The notes below the pieces were generated by a model. The model searched no databases. It was not told the origin of the DNA and saw nothing but the letters and a program-made list of their open reading frames with translations. 64,000 nt of DNA from JAYPAN01 sp049597955 (GTDB taxonomy: Bacteria > Pseudomonadota > Alphaproteobacteria > RS24): assembly GCA_049597955.1 (NCBI GenBank), contig JBMYND010000001.1:186001-250000 (forward strand), given 5' to 3'. A program made the position numbers and the translations under genes. This document shows, one piece after another, positions 7,022 to 16,439 of this stretch. Each line of letters starts with the position of its first letter. Within the stretch, counting starts at the first letter, position 1.

Positions 7022-8224
7022 TTATGCCGCCACCGGCATTAGCAGTGTGGCGACCGCCTGCACTGCCAAACCTTCGCCGCGACCGGTAAAGCCAAGCCCT
7101 TCGGTTGTGGTGGCCTTGACCGATATAGCATTGACGGGCAGGCGCAAAAGCGCGGCCAGCCTGTGCCGCATGGCCTCCCTGTGCGGGCCTATTTTGGGGG
7201 CTTGGCAAATTAACGTCACGTCAATATGGGTCAGGCGCGCGCCGGCTTGGTCTGCCAGTGACAGCGCATGGCCCAGAAAATCGGCACTGTCGCGGTCTTT
7301 ATGAGCGTCATCGGAAGGCGGAAAATGACTGCCAATATCGCCCTGCGCCAATGCCCCCAATATCGCATCGGTGATGGCGTGCAGGGCGACATCGGCATCG
7401 GAATGACCAACCAGTTGATGGGTATGGGCAATGTCAATGCCGCCAAGCCGGATATGGCCATTGCTTGGCGCATCGGCAAAGCGGTGAACATCATAGCCGA
7501 AACCGGTGCGCGGCTGGATTTGCTGGGCAGGGGGCATGAAATCCTCTTCATGGGTTAGTTTGATATTTTGCGCCTCGCCCGCCACCAAGGCGACCGGCAG
7601 GCCGGCAAATTCGGCGACGGCGGCGTCATCTGTCAGACCTTGCGGTGCGCGCCGATGGGCCGCCAGCAATGTGGCAAAGGTAAAGGCTTGCGGGGTTTGC
7701 GCCTGCCACAGCCCGTCGCGCGAGACAGTCTCGGCAATCTTGCCGTCATTGCCGCGCTTCAGCGTATCGGTCACCGGCAAAGCGGGCACGGCACCGGCGG
7801 CAGAGCCAAGCGCCAGCAGGCAGCGCGAAATCAGCGCATCACTGATATAGGGGCGTGCCGCATCATGCACCAAAACCTGTTTGGGCGGGGTTTCAGCAAA
7901 TTGCGCGGCCAGCCCTTCAAGACCAAACAAAACCGATTGCTGGCGGGTCTCACCGCCAATAATGGGCGGCAGCAATTTGGGGTTGTCGGCGAAATCTTGC
8001 ACCGCCGCCTCGTATAGGCCCGCATCATCGCGGTGAATAACGACAGCGATAAAATCAATTTCCGAATGGGCCAGAAAAGCCGCCAATGAAGCCGCCAATA
8101 TGCTGGTATTGGGCTTGTTTGGCAGGGGGCGATATTGTTTGGGCAGGCCATGACCGGCGCGTTGGCCGCGTCCTGCGGCAACAATCAGGGCCAGATTGGT
8201 CGGATGGGTGATGGGTTCGGCCAT
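7022..8224 (-). CDS. ispDF: Bifunctional IspD/IspF (MEP cytidylyltransferase / MEcPP synthase)
   Basis: Fused enzyme of 400 residues for two non-consecutive steps of the MEP isoprenoid pathway, a fusion common in alphaproteobacteria. The N-terminal IspD domain (about 1-230) shows IVAAGRGQRAGHGLPKQY and VHDAARPYIS. The C-terminal IspF domain (about 240-400) shows GFGYDVHRF (metal Asp/His), GHSDADVALHAITDAILGA, GDIGSHFPPSD and the late KATTTEGLGFTGRGEGLA. The ATG at 8224 (MAEPITHP) is preferred over 8245 because the IspD strand starts just after it. First gene of ispDF-pgpA-cinA and divergent from dusB. Confidence 0.97.
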   Translation of the reverse strand: MAEPITHPTNLALIVAAGRGQRAGHGLPKQYRPLPNKPNTSILAASLAAFLAHSEIDFIAVVIHRDDAGLYEAAVQDFADNPKLLPPIIGGETRQQSVLFGLEGLAAQFAETPPKQVLVHDAARPYISDALISRCLLALGSAAGAVPALPVTDTLKRGNDGKIAETVSRDGLWQAQTPQAFTFATLLAAHRRAPQGLTDDAAVAEFAGLPVALVAGEAQNIKLTHEEDFMPPAQQIQPRTGFGYDVHRFADAPSNGHIRLGGIDIAHTHQLVGHSDADVALHAITDAILGALAQGDIGSHFPPSDDAHKDRDSADFLGHALSLADQAGARLTHIDVTLICQAPKIGPHREAMRHRLAALLRLPVNAISVKATTTEGLGFTGRGEGLAVQAVATLLMPVAA

Positions 8225-8297
8225 GCGGCGGAGTTTAGACCGCACCCCGCTCTATTGCGAGGAATTTCCTTGATAATTTGGCGCAATGACGGCATTG

Positions 8298-8314
8298 TGC
8301 CTAATCTTTAGGCA
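8298..8314. promoter_or_regulatory. 7+3+7 inverted repeat in the ispDF-dusB intergenic region
   Basis: Perfect palindrome TGCCTAA-TCT-TTAGGCA, 32 bases ahead of the dusB start and inside the only spacer between the divergent ispDF and dusB operons. It could be a protein-binding operator or a small hairpin in the dusB-ntrBC leader. It does not match the usual NtrC site (GCAC...GTGC). The binding protein is unknown. Confidence 0.5.
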
Positions 8315-8346
8315 AATATAGTCACCTTTAAGGGAGTGCCTTAATA

Positions 8347-9339
8347 ATGACCATCCATATTGGCCGTCATGCTTTGCCCGGCCAAGTCTTGCTGGCGCCC
8401 ATGTCAGGCGTCACGGATGCGGCATTTCGCCGGTGCGTGGCCCGGTGCAGTGGTGTTGCCGTTGTCTCTGAAATGGTTGCCGGCGAGGAATTGGTCGGTG
8501 AGCGCCCAGATGTGGTGCGCCGTGCTGAAGGCACCGGCCTTGACCCGTTTATATTGCAATTGGTCGGTCGCGACCCGTATTGGATGGCCAAAGGTGCCGA
8601 GCTTGCTGAAGCTGCCGGTGCCGATATTATTGATATAAATATGGGCTGCCCGTCGCGGCAAGTGACCGGCGGCTTGTCCGGCTCGGCACTGATGCGCGAC
8701 GAAGAACTGGCCGGCAATATCATCGCCGCCACAATTGCCGCAGTCGGCGTGCCAGTGACGGTAAAAATGCGCCTTGGTTGGGATGATAACAGTCTGAACG
8801 CGCCGCATTTGGCCCGACTTGCGCAAGCGCATGGCGCGCAAATGATAACTGTGCATGGCCGCACGCGATGTCAATTTTACAAGGGCAATGCGGATTGGGC
8901 GGCGGTGCGGGCAACGGTGGATGCGGTTAATGTGCCGGTGATTGTCAATGGTGATATTGTCGATGGCGCCTCGGCGCGCGCGGCACTGGCGGCATCGGGG
9001 GCTGCCGGCGTCATGGTTGGGCGCGCCTGTATTGGCCGGCCTTGGTTGCCCGGCCAGATTGCCCATTTCCTCGCCCATGGCGTGTGGCCGGCTGAGCCGA
9101 CGCCACAGGCGCAATATGAGATTTTTCGCCAATGGTATGATGATGCTTTGCAAGTTTATGGCGCGAGCCATGGCGTGCGGGTCAGCCGCAAACATATTGC
9201 CGGTTTTATAAAATCATTGGTCGGCGCCGATATGGGCGGACGCCATAGCGGTCAGATTTGCCGGATTGACGACCCGCATGAAGTCATCGCGGCGATGACC
9301 GATTTATACCGAAACACAAATCTGCATGAGGCTGCTTAA
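8347..9339 (+). CDS. dusB: tRNA-dihydrouridine synthase DusB/NifR3
   Basis: FMN-dependent enzyme that reduces uridine to dihydrouridine in tRNA. It has 330 residues. TIM-barrel motifs: LAPMSGVTDAAFRR, DIINMGCPSRQVTGG-type segment with the catalytic Cys in GCPS, TVKMRLGWD, VHGRTRCQFYKGNADW, VNGDI and GVMVGRACIGRPW. It is the first gene of dusB-ntrB-ntrC, the classic nifR3-ntrBC order. Its TAA shares one base with the ntrB ATG (TAATG). Confidence 0.95.
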   Translation: MTIHIGRHALPGQVLLAPMSGVTDAAFRRCVARCSGVAVVSEMVAGEELVGERPDVVRRAEGTGLDPFILQLVGRDPYWMAKGAELAEAAGADIIDINMGCPSRQVTGGLSGSALMRDEELAGNIIAATIAAVGVPVTVKMRLGWDDNSLNAPHLARLAQAHGAQMITVHGRTRCQFYKGNADWAAVRATVDAVNVPVIVNGDIVDGASARAALAASGAAGVMVGRACIGRPWLPGQIAHFLAHGVWPAEPTPQAQYEIFRQWYDDALQVYGASHGVRVSRKHIAGFIKSLVGADMGGRHSGQICRIDDPHEVIAAMTDLYRNTNLHEAA

Positions 9340-10460
9340 TGTCCGAGGTGATGGCTGAACAAAGCCCGTTTGACGAGAAAATCATTCTCGATTCCATGCC
9401 GCAACCGGTTCTGGCTGTCGGCAATGACCGGCGCGTGCGTTATGCCAATCTGTCCGCGCAGGAGTTTTTTGGCAGGTCGCTGGCCAGCTTGCAGAAAAAA
9501 CATATTGCCGACATGCTGCCCTTTGGCAGTCCGCTTGTCAGCCTGATTGAAAAGTGCCTCGATTTCGGACAGCACTTTAATGAATATGGGCTTGATTTGA
9601 GCGGGCCACATGCCGGCAATGACCGCATGGCCGATATTCATGTCGCCTCGGTTGATTTGCCGCCGCATGATGCGCTGGCGCTGGTGATTGTGCAGCCGCG
9701 CTCAATTGCCCATCATATTGACCGGCAATTGACCCATCGCGGCGCGGCGCGCTCGGTCAGCGCCATGTCGGCCATGCTGGCCCATGAGATTAAAAACCCG
9801 CTATCAGGCATTAAAGGTGCGGCGCAATTGCTGGAAGTGGATGCCGACAGCGACAATCAGGCATTGACGCGGCTGATTTGCGATGAAACCGACCGGATTG
9901 CCGGTCTGGTTGGCCAGTTTGAACAATTCTCCAACACGCCGACCGATATGGATAATCCGGTCAATATCCATGCGGTGTTGGATAATGTGCGCTTGCTGGC
10001 GGTTAATGGCTTTGCTGCGCATGTGCGTATTATTGAAAATTACGACCCGTCACTGCCGCACGTTTTGGGCAATCGGGACATGCTGACGCAAGTGTTTCTC
10101 AATCTGGTCAAAAATGCCGCCGAAGCGGTTGATGCCAATAAGGGCGAGATACGGCTTTATTCGGCTTTTCGTCCCGGCGTGCGATTATCCGTGCCGGGGC
10201 GCGCGCGACCGATCAGCCTGCCACTCGAATTTGGCGTTGTGGATAATGGTGTTGGTGTGCCGGAAGATATTAAGCGGCATTTGTTTGACCCATTTGTGAC
10301 TACGAAATCAAGCGGCACCGGATTGGGGTTGGCTTTGGTGGCAAAGATTATCGGTGACCATGGCGGCACAATTGAATGTGACAGCGTGCCGGGGCGCACG
10401 CTTTTTTGTGTGCGTCTGCCCATGGCAGGCGATAATATTGGTGAAGGAGAGGCATTGTGA
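9339..10460 (+). CDS. ntrB: Nitrogen regulation sensor histidine kinase NtrB
   Basis: Soluble sensor kinase of 373 residues that phosphorylates or dephosphorylates NtrC according to nitrogen status, usually under PII control. The N-terminal PAS-like domain (about 10-110) has PVLAVGNDRRVRYAN. The dimerisation/phosphoacceptor helix carries the His in AMLAHEIKNPLSGIKGA. The N box is VFLNLVKNAAEAV, then DNGVGVPEDIKRHLFDPFVTTK and the G box GTGLGLALVAKII. No membrane segment. Overlaps dusB by 1 base and ntrC by 4 (GTGA). Confidence 0.96.
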   Translation: MSEVMAEQSPFDEKIILDSMPQPVLAVGNDRRVRYANLSAQEFFGRSLASLQKKHIADMLPFGSPLVSLIEKCLDFGQHFNEYGLDLSGPHAGNDRMADIHVASVDLPPHDALALVIVQPRSIAHHIDRQLTHRGAARSVSAMSAMLAHEIKNPLSGIKGAAQLLEVDADSDNQALTRLICDETDRIAGLVGQFEQFSNTPTDMDNPVNIHAVLDNVRLLAVNGFAAHVRIIENYDPSLPHVLGNRDMLTQVFLNLVKNAAEAVDANKGEIRLYSAFRPGVRLSVPGRARPISLPLEFGVVDNGVGVPEDIKRHLFDPFVTTKSSGTGLGLALVAKIIGDHGGTIECDSVPGRTLFCVRLPMAGDNIGEGEAL

Positions 10461-11908
10461 GCACGCGAACTGTCCTGGTGGCCGATGACGACAAGGCCAT
10501 CCGCACCGTATTGACCCAAGCCCTTACCCGTGCGGGTTTTGATGTGCGCGCGACCGGCACGGCTGCCTCGCTGTGGCAATGGGTTCAAAATGGTGAGGGC
10601 GATGTGATTGTCACTGATGTGATGATGCCCGACCAAAATGCGTTTGACCTGATACCACGCATCAGGAAATTGCGGCCCAATCTGCCAATCATTGTGATTT
10701 CTGCGAAAAACACGCTGGCGACGGCCATTACCGCCGCCGAGCGCGGTGCTTTTGATTATTTGCCCAAACCGTTTGATCTCGCTGAATTGACCGGCCTTGT
10801 GCAACGGGCGATGGATTTGCCGGATGCCGGGGCCAATAAAACGGTCAGCGAGGAGGAAGAAGATACACTGCCATTGGTTGGGCGCTCACCGGCCATGCAG
10901 GAGATTTACCGTGCCGTGGCGCGGATGACGCAAAATGATTTATCGGTGCTGATTACCGGCGACAGCGGCACGGGCAAAGAATTGGTGGCGCGCGCCTTGC
11001 ATGATTATGGTCGCCGCAAGCGCGGCCAGTTTGTCGCTTTGAATATGGCAGCCATTCCGCGCGAATTGATTGAAAGCGAATTATTCGGCCATGAGCGCGG
11101 CGCTTTTACCGGGGCCAATCAGCGCATGGAAGGCCGCTTCGCCCAGGCTGAAGGCGGCACGCTGTTTCTGGATGAAATTGGTGACATGCCCATGGACACG
11201 CAAACAAGGCTGTTGCGTGTCTTGCAGGAAGGTGAATACACAACCATTGGCGGGCGCACGCCGATACGCACTGATGTGCGCATTATTGCGGCGACCCACC
11301 AGGATTTGCGCCGCCTTATCCGGCAAGGGCTGTTTCGCGAGGATTTGTTTTTCCGGCTCAATGTTGTGCCGCTGCGATTGCCGCCTTTGCGCGAACGCTC
11401 GGAGGATATTGACGATCTTATTCGACATTTCATGGTGTTGGGTGCGCGCGAAGGTCTGGCCCCAAAAACCTTTGACGCTGAGGCGCTTAACCTATTGCGG
11501 GCGCATAGCTGGCCGGGCAATGTGCGTGAGTTGGAAAATCTGGTACGCCGGATCGCCGCCCTGCACAGCGAAGAAGTGATAAGCGCCGATATTGTGCGGG
11601 TGGAGTTACAGGATATACAGGCAACCCCGATGACCGGCGGGCAAGTCAGCGGCAGCAGTTTGAGCGACAGCCTGCACCAGCATTTGGCGACTTATTTTGC
11701 CAATCATGGCGACAGCTTGCCGCCCAATGGTCTGTATGAGCGTGTGTTGCGCGAAGTTGAGATACCCTTGCTGGAACTCACGCTTGCCGCGACGCGCGGC
11801 AATCAGATTAAGGCGGCCGAATTGCTCGGCCTGAACCGCAATACTTTGCGAAAGAAAATCCGCGATTTGGGCGTTGAAGTGGTGCGGGCGCGCCGCGATG
11901 AGCTGTAA
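10457..11908 (+). CDS. ntrC: Nitrogen regulation response regulator NtrC (sigma-54 activator)
   Basis: Transcription activator for nitrogen assimilation genes, 483 residues, GTG start at 10457. Receiver domain (about 1-120) with acidic pocket VADDDKAIR, phosphoacceptor Asp in VTDVMMPD, and Lys in LPKPFD. AAA+ domain (about 145-370) with Walker A GDSGTGKE, the sigma-54 contact loop GAFTGA, Walker B TLFLDEIGD and the LFFRLNVVPLRLPPLRER arginine finger region. The C-terminal Fis-type helix-turn-helix is KAAELLGLNRNTLRKKI. The intact GAFTGA loop says it can drive sigma-54 polymerase, unlike NtrX in this window. Confidence 0.97.
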   Translation: MSTRTVLVADDDKAIRTVLTQALTRAGFDVRATGTAASLWQWVQNGEGDVIVTDVMMPDQNAFDLIPRIRKLRPNLPIIVISAKNTLATAITAAERGAFDYLPKPFDLAELTGLVQRAMDLPDAGANKTVSEEEEDTLPLVGRSPAMQEIYRAVARMTQNDLSVLITGDSGTGKELVARALHDYGRRKRGQFVALNMAAIPRELIESELFGHERGAFTGANQRMEGRFAQAEGGTLFLDEIGDMPMDTQTRLLRVLQEGEYTTIGGRTPIRTDVRIIAATHQDLRRLIRQGLFREDLFFRLNVVPLRLPPLRERSEDIDDLIRHFMVLGAREGLAPKTFDAEALNLLRAHSWPGNVRELENLVRRIAALHSEEVISADIVRVELQDIQATPMTGGQVSGSSLSDSLHQHLATYFANHGDSLPPNGLYERVLREVEIPLLELTLAATRGNQIKAAELLGLNRNTLRKKIRDLGVEVVRARRDEL

Positions 11909-11996
11909 CCAACGCTTCCTGCTTGCGCCGCTTGTCCGGCAGCGATAGTGTTTTCTCACAGCGGTAACAAAGCCGCCAATATGGGAGGACAGAGCA

Positions 11997-13124
11997 ATGG
12001 CAACAGGGCCACTGAGCGGAGTGAAAATTCTTGAATTTGCAGGCATCGGGCCGGGGCCGTTTTGCGCCATGCTGCTGTCTGATATGGGTGCCGATATTTT
12101 GCGCATTGACCGCAAGGGCGCGCAAGGCGGTTCGCCCAATGACTTAACCAGTCGCGGGCGCAAATCGATTGCTGTTGATTTGAAAAAGCCGGAAGGCATT
12201 GAAGCGGTTTTGAAACTGGTCGAAAAGGCCGACATGTTGCAGGAAGGGTTTCGCCCCGGTGTGATGGAGCGTTTGGGGCTGGGGCCGGATGTCTGTCTGG
12301 CGCGCAATCCGAAACTTGTTTACGGGCGGATGACCGGCTGGGGCCAAACCGGGCCGCTGGCACATGCGGCCGGCCATGACATAAATTATATTTCCCTGAC
12401 CGGTGCCCTGCATGCGATTGGCACGGTTGACCAGCCTGTGCCGCCTTTGAATTTGGTTGGTGATTTTGGCGGTGGCGCGCTGTATCTGGCAATGGGCATG
12501 TGCGCCGCTTTGTTTGAGGCACAGCGTTCCGGCGCGGGGCAGGTGATTGATTGCGCCATGACCGATGGTGCGGCGTCGCTCATGTCAATGTTTTACGGCA
12601 TGAAAGCGTCGGGCATTTGGCAAGATAAGCGCGGGGTTAATTTGCTGGATGGCGGCGCGCATTTTTACGGTTGCTACCAAACCGCCGATGACAAATTTAT
12701 CGCTTTGGGGTCAATTGAGCCGCAATTTTATGCGCTGCTGCGCGAAAAGGCCGGGCTTTCTGAGGATGCATGGAGCGCGCAAATGGACGCGGCCGGTTGG
12801 GCCGGTTTGCAAGAAAAGCTCGCTGCGGTGATTAAAACCAAAACCCGCGATGAGTGGGATGCGCTGATGGAAGGCACAGATGTCTGCTATGCGCCGGTTC
12901 TCGATATGAATGAAGCGCCAGCCCATCATCACAATAAAGCGCGCGAGACATTGGTGGAAGCCTATGGGGTGATGCAGCCCAATGTCGCGCCGCGTTTCAG
13001 CCGCACGCAAAGTGCCATTCAGGGGCCGCCGCCAAAAATTGGCGAGCATAATGATACGGCGCTGGCCGATTGGGGGCTGGATGATGCCGATATTGCGGCA
13101 GTGAAACAGGCCGAGGCGATATAG
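11997..13124 (+). CDS. Alpha-methylacyl-CoA racemase (CaiB/BaiF CoA-transferase family III)
   Basis: A 375-residue protein of the family III CoA-transferase fold, best read as the racemase branch that epimerises 2-methylacyl-CoA esters. Residues His127 (GHDINY), Asp156 (VGDFGGG) and Glu241 (SIEPQFY) fall at nearly the same positions as the catalytic His126/Asp156/Glu241 of the mycobacterial racemase, as recalled. N-terminal GVKILEFAGIGPGPFCAMLLSDMGA and GRKSIAVDLK are standard. A GGGAGGA ribosome binding site precedes ATG 11997. It stands alone after ntrC and converges on the oligopeptide-binding gene. The natural substrate is unknown. Confidence 0.9.
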   Translation: MATGPLSGVKILEFAGIGPGPFCAMLLSDMGADILRIDRKGAQGGSPNDLTSRGRKSIAVDLKKPEGIEAVLKLVEKADMLQEGFRPGVMERLGLGPDVCLARNPKLVYGRMTGWGQTGPLAHAAGHDINYISLTGALHAIGTVDQPVPPLNLVGDFGGGALYLAMGMCAALFEAQRSGAGQVIDCAMTDGAASLMSMFYGMKASGIWQDKRGVNLLDGGAHFYGCYQTADDKFIALGSIEPQFYALLREKAGLSEDAWSAQMDAAGWAGLQEKLAAVIKTKTRDEWDALMEGTDVCYAPVLDMNEAPAHHHNKARETLVEAYGVMQPNVAPRFSRTQSAIQGPPPKIGEHNDTALADWGLDDADIAAVKQAEAI

Positions 13125-13140
13125 GCCGGATAGGCGGGTT

Positions 13141-14940
13141 TTAATTATCGTGCGATATCCACCAGCTATCCAGCCTTGCACCATAGAGTGAATGGTCAAA
13201 TGGGTGGCCGATATAATGCCAATGGGCCAGCCATTGATTTGGCAAATGATAGAGTGGCACGAAATAATGGCCGGTCATAATCGCCCTGTCCAATGCCCGG
13301 GCGGCAAGGGTAAAAGCGTCTTGGCTTGCCGCACCGGTCAGCGCGTTAATGGCCGCATCAATGCCCTTGTCTCGAATACCGGCATAATTGCGGCTGCCCG
13401 GCGTATCGGCGGCGGCGCTGCCCCAATAATAGGCTTGCTCATTGCCCGGCGACAGTGAGGCATAATAATTATAAATAATGATGTCATAGTCGAAATTCTG
13501 CAAATGGCGTTGATATTGGCTTGAGTCAAGCAGGCGCACATTCAACTCAATGCCGATTTGCGCCAACATGCGCCGCCAAGCCAAAGCCAGCCTTTGGTCA
13601 GCGCGCTGCTGCACCAGAATTTCAAATTTAACCTGTGTGCCATCCGGTGAAAATAATTTACCCGCTTGCTGGGTGTAACCGGCTTCTTCAAGCATGGTCA
13701 TGGCTTGCAAGCGCAACATGCGGTCGCGGCCGGAGCCGTCACTGACCGGGGCTTTGTAACCGGCAATAAGAATCTCCGGTTCAATAAGGCTGTCGGCCAG
13801 CAATTGCATTTCCACCGGGTCAGCTTCCATGCCGGTTGCGCTCAATGCGGTATTGCCGAAATAGCTTTCAGTGCGTGTGTAACTATTGCCAAACAGGACA
13901 CGATTGACCCATTGAAAATCAAACATCAAATCCAGTGCCTTGCGCAAATTTCGGTCGGCCAGAAGCGGGCGGCGTGTGTTCAGCACGAAACCACGCAAGC
14001 CCGAAGGCGTGCCGAGCGGCACGGTTAATTTGCTGACCCGACCATCGCGCGCTGCGGGAAAGTCAAAGCCGGACAGCCAACGCTGCGGATTATTTTCAAT
14101 CCACACATCTATGTCACCGGCCTTGAAACTTTCAAATGCCGTGCCTTCATCGCGGAAATAATTATCAACCAGCCGGTCGAAATTATGCCGTCCTGTGCTG
14201 GTCGGCAGGGCATTGCCCCAATAATCAGCATTGCGGGTGAAAACCACTTGCGCGCCGGGTGTCACTTCTTCAATCACATAGGGGCCGGAGCCAATCGGCG
14301 TTTGCAAATTGGCCGATTTAATGTCGCGGGCTTCATATATATGTTGCGGTAATATCGGCATCAGGCCGATTATCAGCGGCAATTCGCGGTCGGCAAGATT
14401 TGTGTCAAAATGGAAAGTCACCTCGCTTGCGCTGTTTTTCTCGACCCGTTTGACCTTGCTGTAATAATATCGGTGATTGGGTTTTCCCTGTTCTTTCAAT
14501 AGTTTCCAAGAGAATATGACATCATCGGCGCGCACGGGCTGGCCGTCGGAAAATTGCGCTGCCGCGCGCAGGCGAAAGCGCACATATTGGCGCGCCGCAT
14601 CGGTCTGCACGCTTTCAGCCAGCAGGCCGTAAAGGCTGAAGGCTTCGCCATAATGGCGCGCCATCAGGCTTTCAAAAACCCGCTCGCGTATATTGCGGGC
14701 GACATTGCCGCGCACGGCAAACGGATTGAGGCTGTCAAAACTGCCCGGCTGCGCCATGCGCAATGTGCCACCTTTCAGCGCGCGCGGGTCGGCGTCAGAA
14801 AAATGCATATAATCCGGCATTAAGGCCGGTTCGCCATGCATGGCCAGCGCGTGATTATTGGCTTGCGCCGGCGCGGTGATGGCGCAAAGCAAGAGCAGCA
14901 GAACAAGGCCGAGCTGTGTCGGTTTTATTTTCTGTTTCAT
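13141..14940 (-). CDS. ABC transporter periplasmic binding protein, family 5 (YejA-like oligopeptide/microcin C type)
   Basis: Exported solute-binding protein of 599 residues. A signal peptide covers about residues 1-27 (LGLVLLLLLCAITAPAQA), followed by SBP_bac_5 features: GGTLRMAQPGSFDSLNPF, FRLRAAAQFSDGQPVRADDVIFSW, PIGSGPYVIEEVTPG, YWG, and RMLAQIGIELNVRLLDSSQY. The length and the motif HFSDADPRALKGGTLR recall YejA, the binding protein for oligopeptides and microcin C. No permease or ATPase genes are beside it. Instead it closes a set with an acyltransferase and a YiiX-like hydrolase, 4 bases after the former. Confidence 0.9.
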   Translation of the reverse strand: MKQKIKPTQLGLVLLLLLCAITAPAQANNHALAMHGEPALMPDYMHFSDADPRALKGGTLRMAQPGSFDSLNPFAVRGNVARNIRERVFESLMARHYGEAFSLYGLLAESVQTDAARQYVRFRLRAAAQFSDGQPVRADDVIFSWKLLKEQGKPNHRYYYSKVKRVEKNSASEVTFHFDTNLADRELPLIIGLMPILPQHIYEARDIKSANLQTPIGSGPYVIEEVTPGAQVVFTRNADYWGNALPTSTGRHNFDRLVDNYFRDEGTAFESFKAGDIDVWIENNPQRWLSGFDFPAARDGRVSKLTVPLGTPSGLRGFVLNTRRPLLADRNLRKALDLMFDFQWVNRVLFGNSYTRTESYFGNTALSATGMEADPVEMQLLADSLIEPEILIAGYKAPVSDGSGRDRMLRLQAMTMLEEAGYTQQAGKLFSPDGTQVKFEILVQQRADQRLALAWRRMLAQIGIELNVRLLDSSQYQRHLQNFDYDIIIYNYYASLSPGNEQAYYWGSAAADTPGSRNYAGIRDKGIDAAINALTGAASQDAFTLAARALDRAIMTGHYFVPLYHLPNQWLAHWHYIGHPFDHSLYGARLDSWWISHDN

Positions 14941-14944
14941 CTTA

Positions 14945-15670
14945 TTATCCCTTTCGTCCCGGTCTTATCATTTGGCGCAGCCAACCGAAAAAGGAATTAT
15001 CCTTATGGTTCAGCCAGTGCAGATATTTCATGGTTTTTTCATAACCCGCCCTGTCGGCAAACATGGTCTCACGGCCTGATATGGCGCGCCCCGCTTCAAG
15101 CGGGCGAATGACGCGCGCCGGATTGCCCGCCGCAATCACATTGGCCGGAATATCGCCGGTTACCACTGAGCCGGCCCCGATGACAGTATTTTCGCCAATA
15201 CGCACCCCTTTGCATAATTTTACCCCTTCGCCCAACCACACATTGCGCTCAATAATAATTGGCGCGGTCGCGCCCGGCGAAGCGGTACGGTCATAGACAT
15301 CGTGCCAATCTGCGTCGGATATGTAAACATTGCTGGCAATCATCACCTCATCACCTATGGCAATCGATGCGGCGGAGACAATATGCAGACCGGGCGTTAA
15401 CAGCACATTATCGCCAATAATAATTTTACCGCGCCCGCCATCGGCATTGGGCCAAGTGCAAAGACGCGACATTTTACCTTTGGCGGTTTGGATATGCACA
15501 TTATTGCCGAGGTGGATGTCATCTCCCCAGATTTCCAGCCTGTGCGGGCCGATAATTTCCAGCCCCGCGCCATGGCTGTCCAATTGCGGGCAGATATACC
15601 AGCGCGTATAGGCGGCGCGCAAAAAATTGGTCAGCAGGCGCATGGAATAGGGTTTGTGGTCTTTTCTCAC
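14945..15670 (-). CDS. Hexapeptide-repeat acyltransferase (LbH family)
   Basis: Protein of about 241 residues with a left-handed beta-helix built from hexapeptide repeats: IIGDNVLLTPGLHIVS, IAIGDEVMIASNVYIS, IIIERNVWLGEGV and GENTVIGAGSVVTGDIPANVIAAGNPARVI. The catalytic-type His is in DADWHDVYD. This is typical of O-acetyltransferases of the maltose/galactoside or capsule type; the acceptor is unknown. The likely start is GTG 15670, whose GTGA overlaps the upstream TGA by 4 bases. ATG 15643 and GTG 15697 are in frame alternatives. The C-terminal tail (after AGRAISGRE) is basic and may touch the membrane. Confidence 0.85.
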   Translation of the reverse strand: MRKDHKPYSMRLLTNFLRAAYTRWYICPQLDSHGAGLEIIGPHRLEIWGDDIHLGNNVHIQTAKGKMSRLCTWPNADGGRGKIIIGDNVLLTPGLHIVSAASIAIGDEVMIASNVYISDADWHDVYDRTASPGATAPIIIERNVWLGEGVKLCKGVRIGENTVIGAGSVVTGDIPANVIAAGNPARVIRPLEAGRAISGRETMFADRAGYEKTMKYLHWLNHKDNSFFGWLRQMIRPGRKG

Positions 15671-16419
15671 GCCCTGTCCGTTTCCGGCTTGCGCCACTCA
15701 AAATTTTTGTAATCTGGCCGTTTTTCAATAGTCGGCTTGACGATATTGAAATAGGGCGAGACATCGAAATCACGCGGGGTGAACAGGGAATGATGCCGGA
15801 TATGCAAAATTTCGCGCTGATTTTCGCGGGTGATTTCCGGCAAAATCGGATAGCCGACGGTTTGAAAGCCGCGTGCAATCAGGGTGGAGCAAATGGCTTG
15901 CGACGGCTCGCCACTGCCCAGCGCAATCATCCGGCGGCGCCAACTGACCGGCACGGGCGGCTGCGGCAGCAAAAAGCGGGCCAGGTCAATGACGTTTTTG
16001 ACATCATAAGTCATGCCCAAAGAGGCGATAATAAAATCGGAGACTTGCGCCCGGTCTTCTTCGGTTATCAGCTCGGGGCGGCAGATGCGGGTATTATAGC
16101 CGAGATATTTGGTCAGTGAGACAGCGATAACCCCTTTGCTTAAATCGGCCTCAATCAATGTGGCGGCATGGCCATATTCATCGCGCAAGCCGGCCTCGCG
16201 GCCAACATAATAGGCGGCATGTGACCAAGTAGATTGGGTGAGATATTTAATCGCTGTGGAAATGCGTTGATTGCCTTCAACCAATAACACATCGCCGGGC
16301 CGCAACGTGGCCTCCAAATCAGCCAGTGGCAGCAATTGATAGGCGCGATAATTCTGAACCGGCTTTTCAATATAGCCGACAATAAGCCGACCCAAAAACC
16401 GCAAAATGGCGCGTAGCAT
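15667..16419 (-). CDS. YiiX/YebB-like permuted NlpC/P60 (papain-like) hydrolase
   Basis: A 250-residue protein of the circularly permuted papain-like family (YiiX type), whose members act on amide or ester bonds of lipids or peptidoglycan. Seen: PGDVLLVEGNQRISTAIKYLT, catalytic His67 in STWSHAAYYVG, Glu90 in LIEADL, and the late catalytic Cys177 in QAICSTLIARGF, in the permuted His-before-Cys order. A hydrophobic N-terminus (LRFLGRLIVGYI) could be a membrane association segment rather than a cleaved signal. It sits 20 bases after hspQ and overlaps the acyltransferase by 4 bases. Confidence 0.85.
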   Translation of the reverse strand: MLRAILRFLGRLIVGYIEKPVQNYRAYQLLPLADLEATLRPGDVLLVEGNQRISTAIKYLTQSTWSHAAYYVGREAGLRDEYGHAATLIEADLSKGVIAVSLTKYLGYNTRICRPELITEEDRAQVSDFIIASLGMTYDVKNVIDLARFLLPQPPVPVSWRRRMIALGSGEPSQAICSTLIARGFQTVGYPILPEITRENQREILHIRHHSLFTPRDFDVSPYFNIVKPTIEKRPDYKNFEWRKPETDRA

Positions 16420-16439
16420 TGAAACTCCGAGGCTGACCG

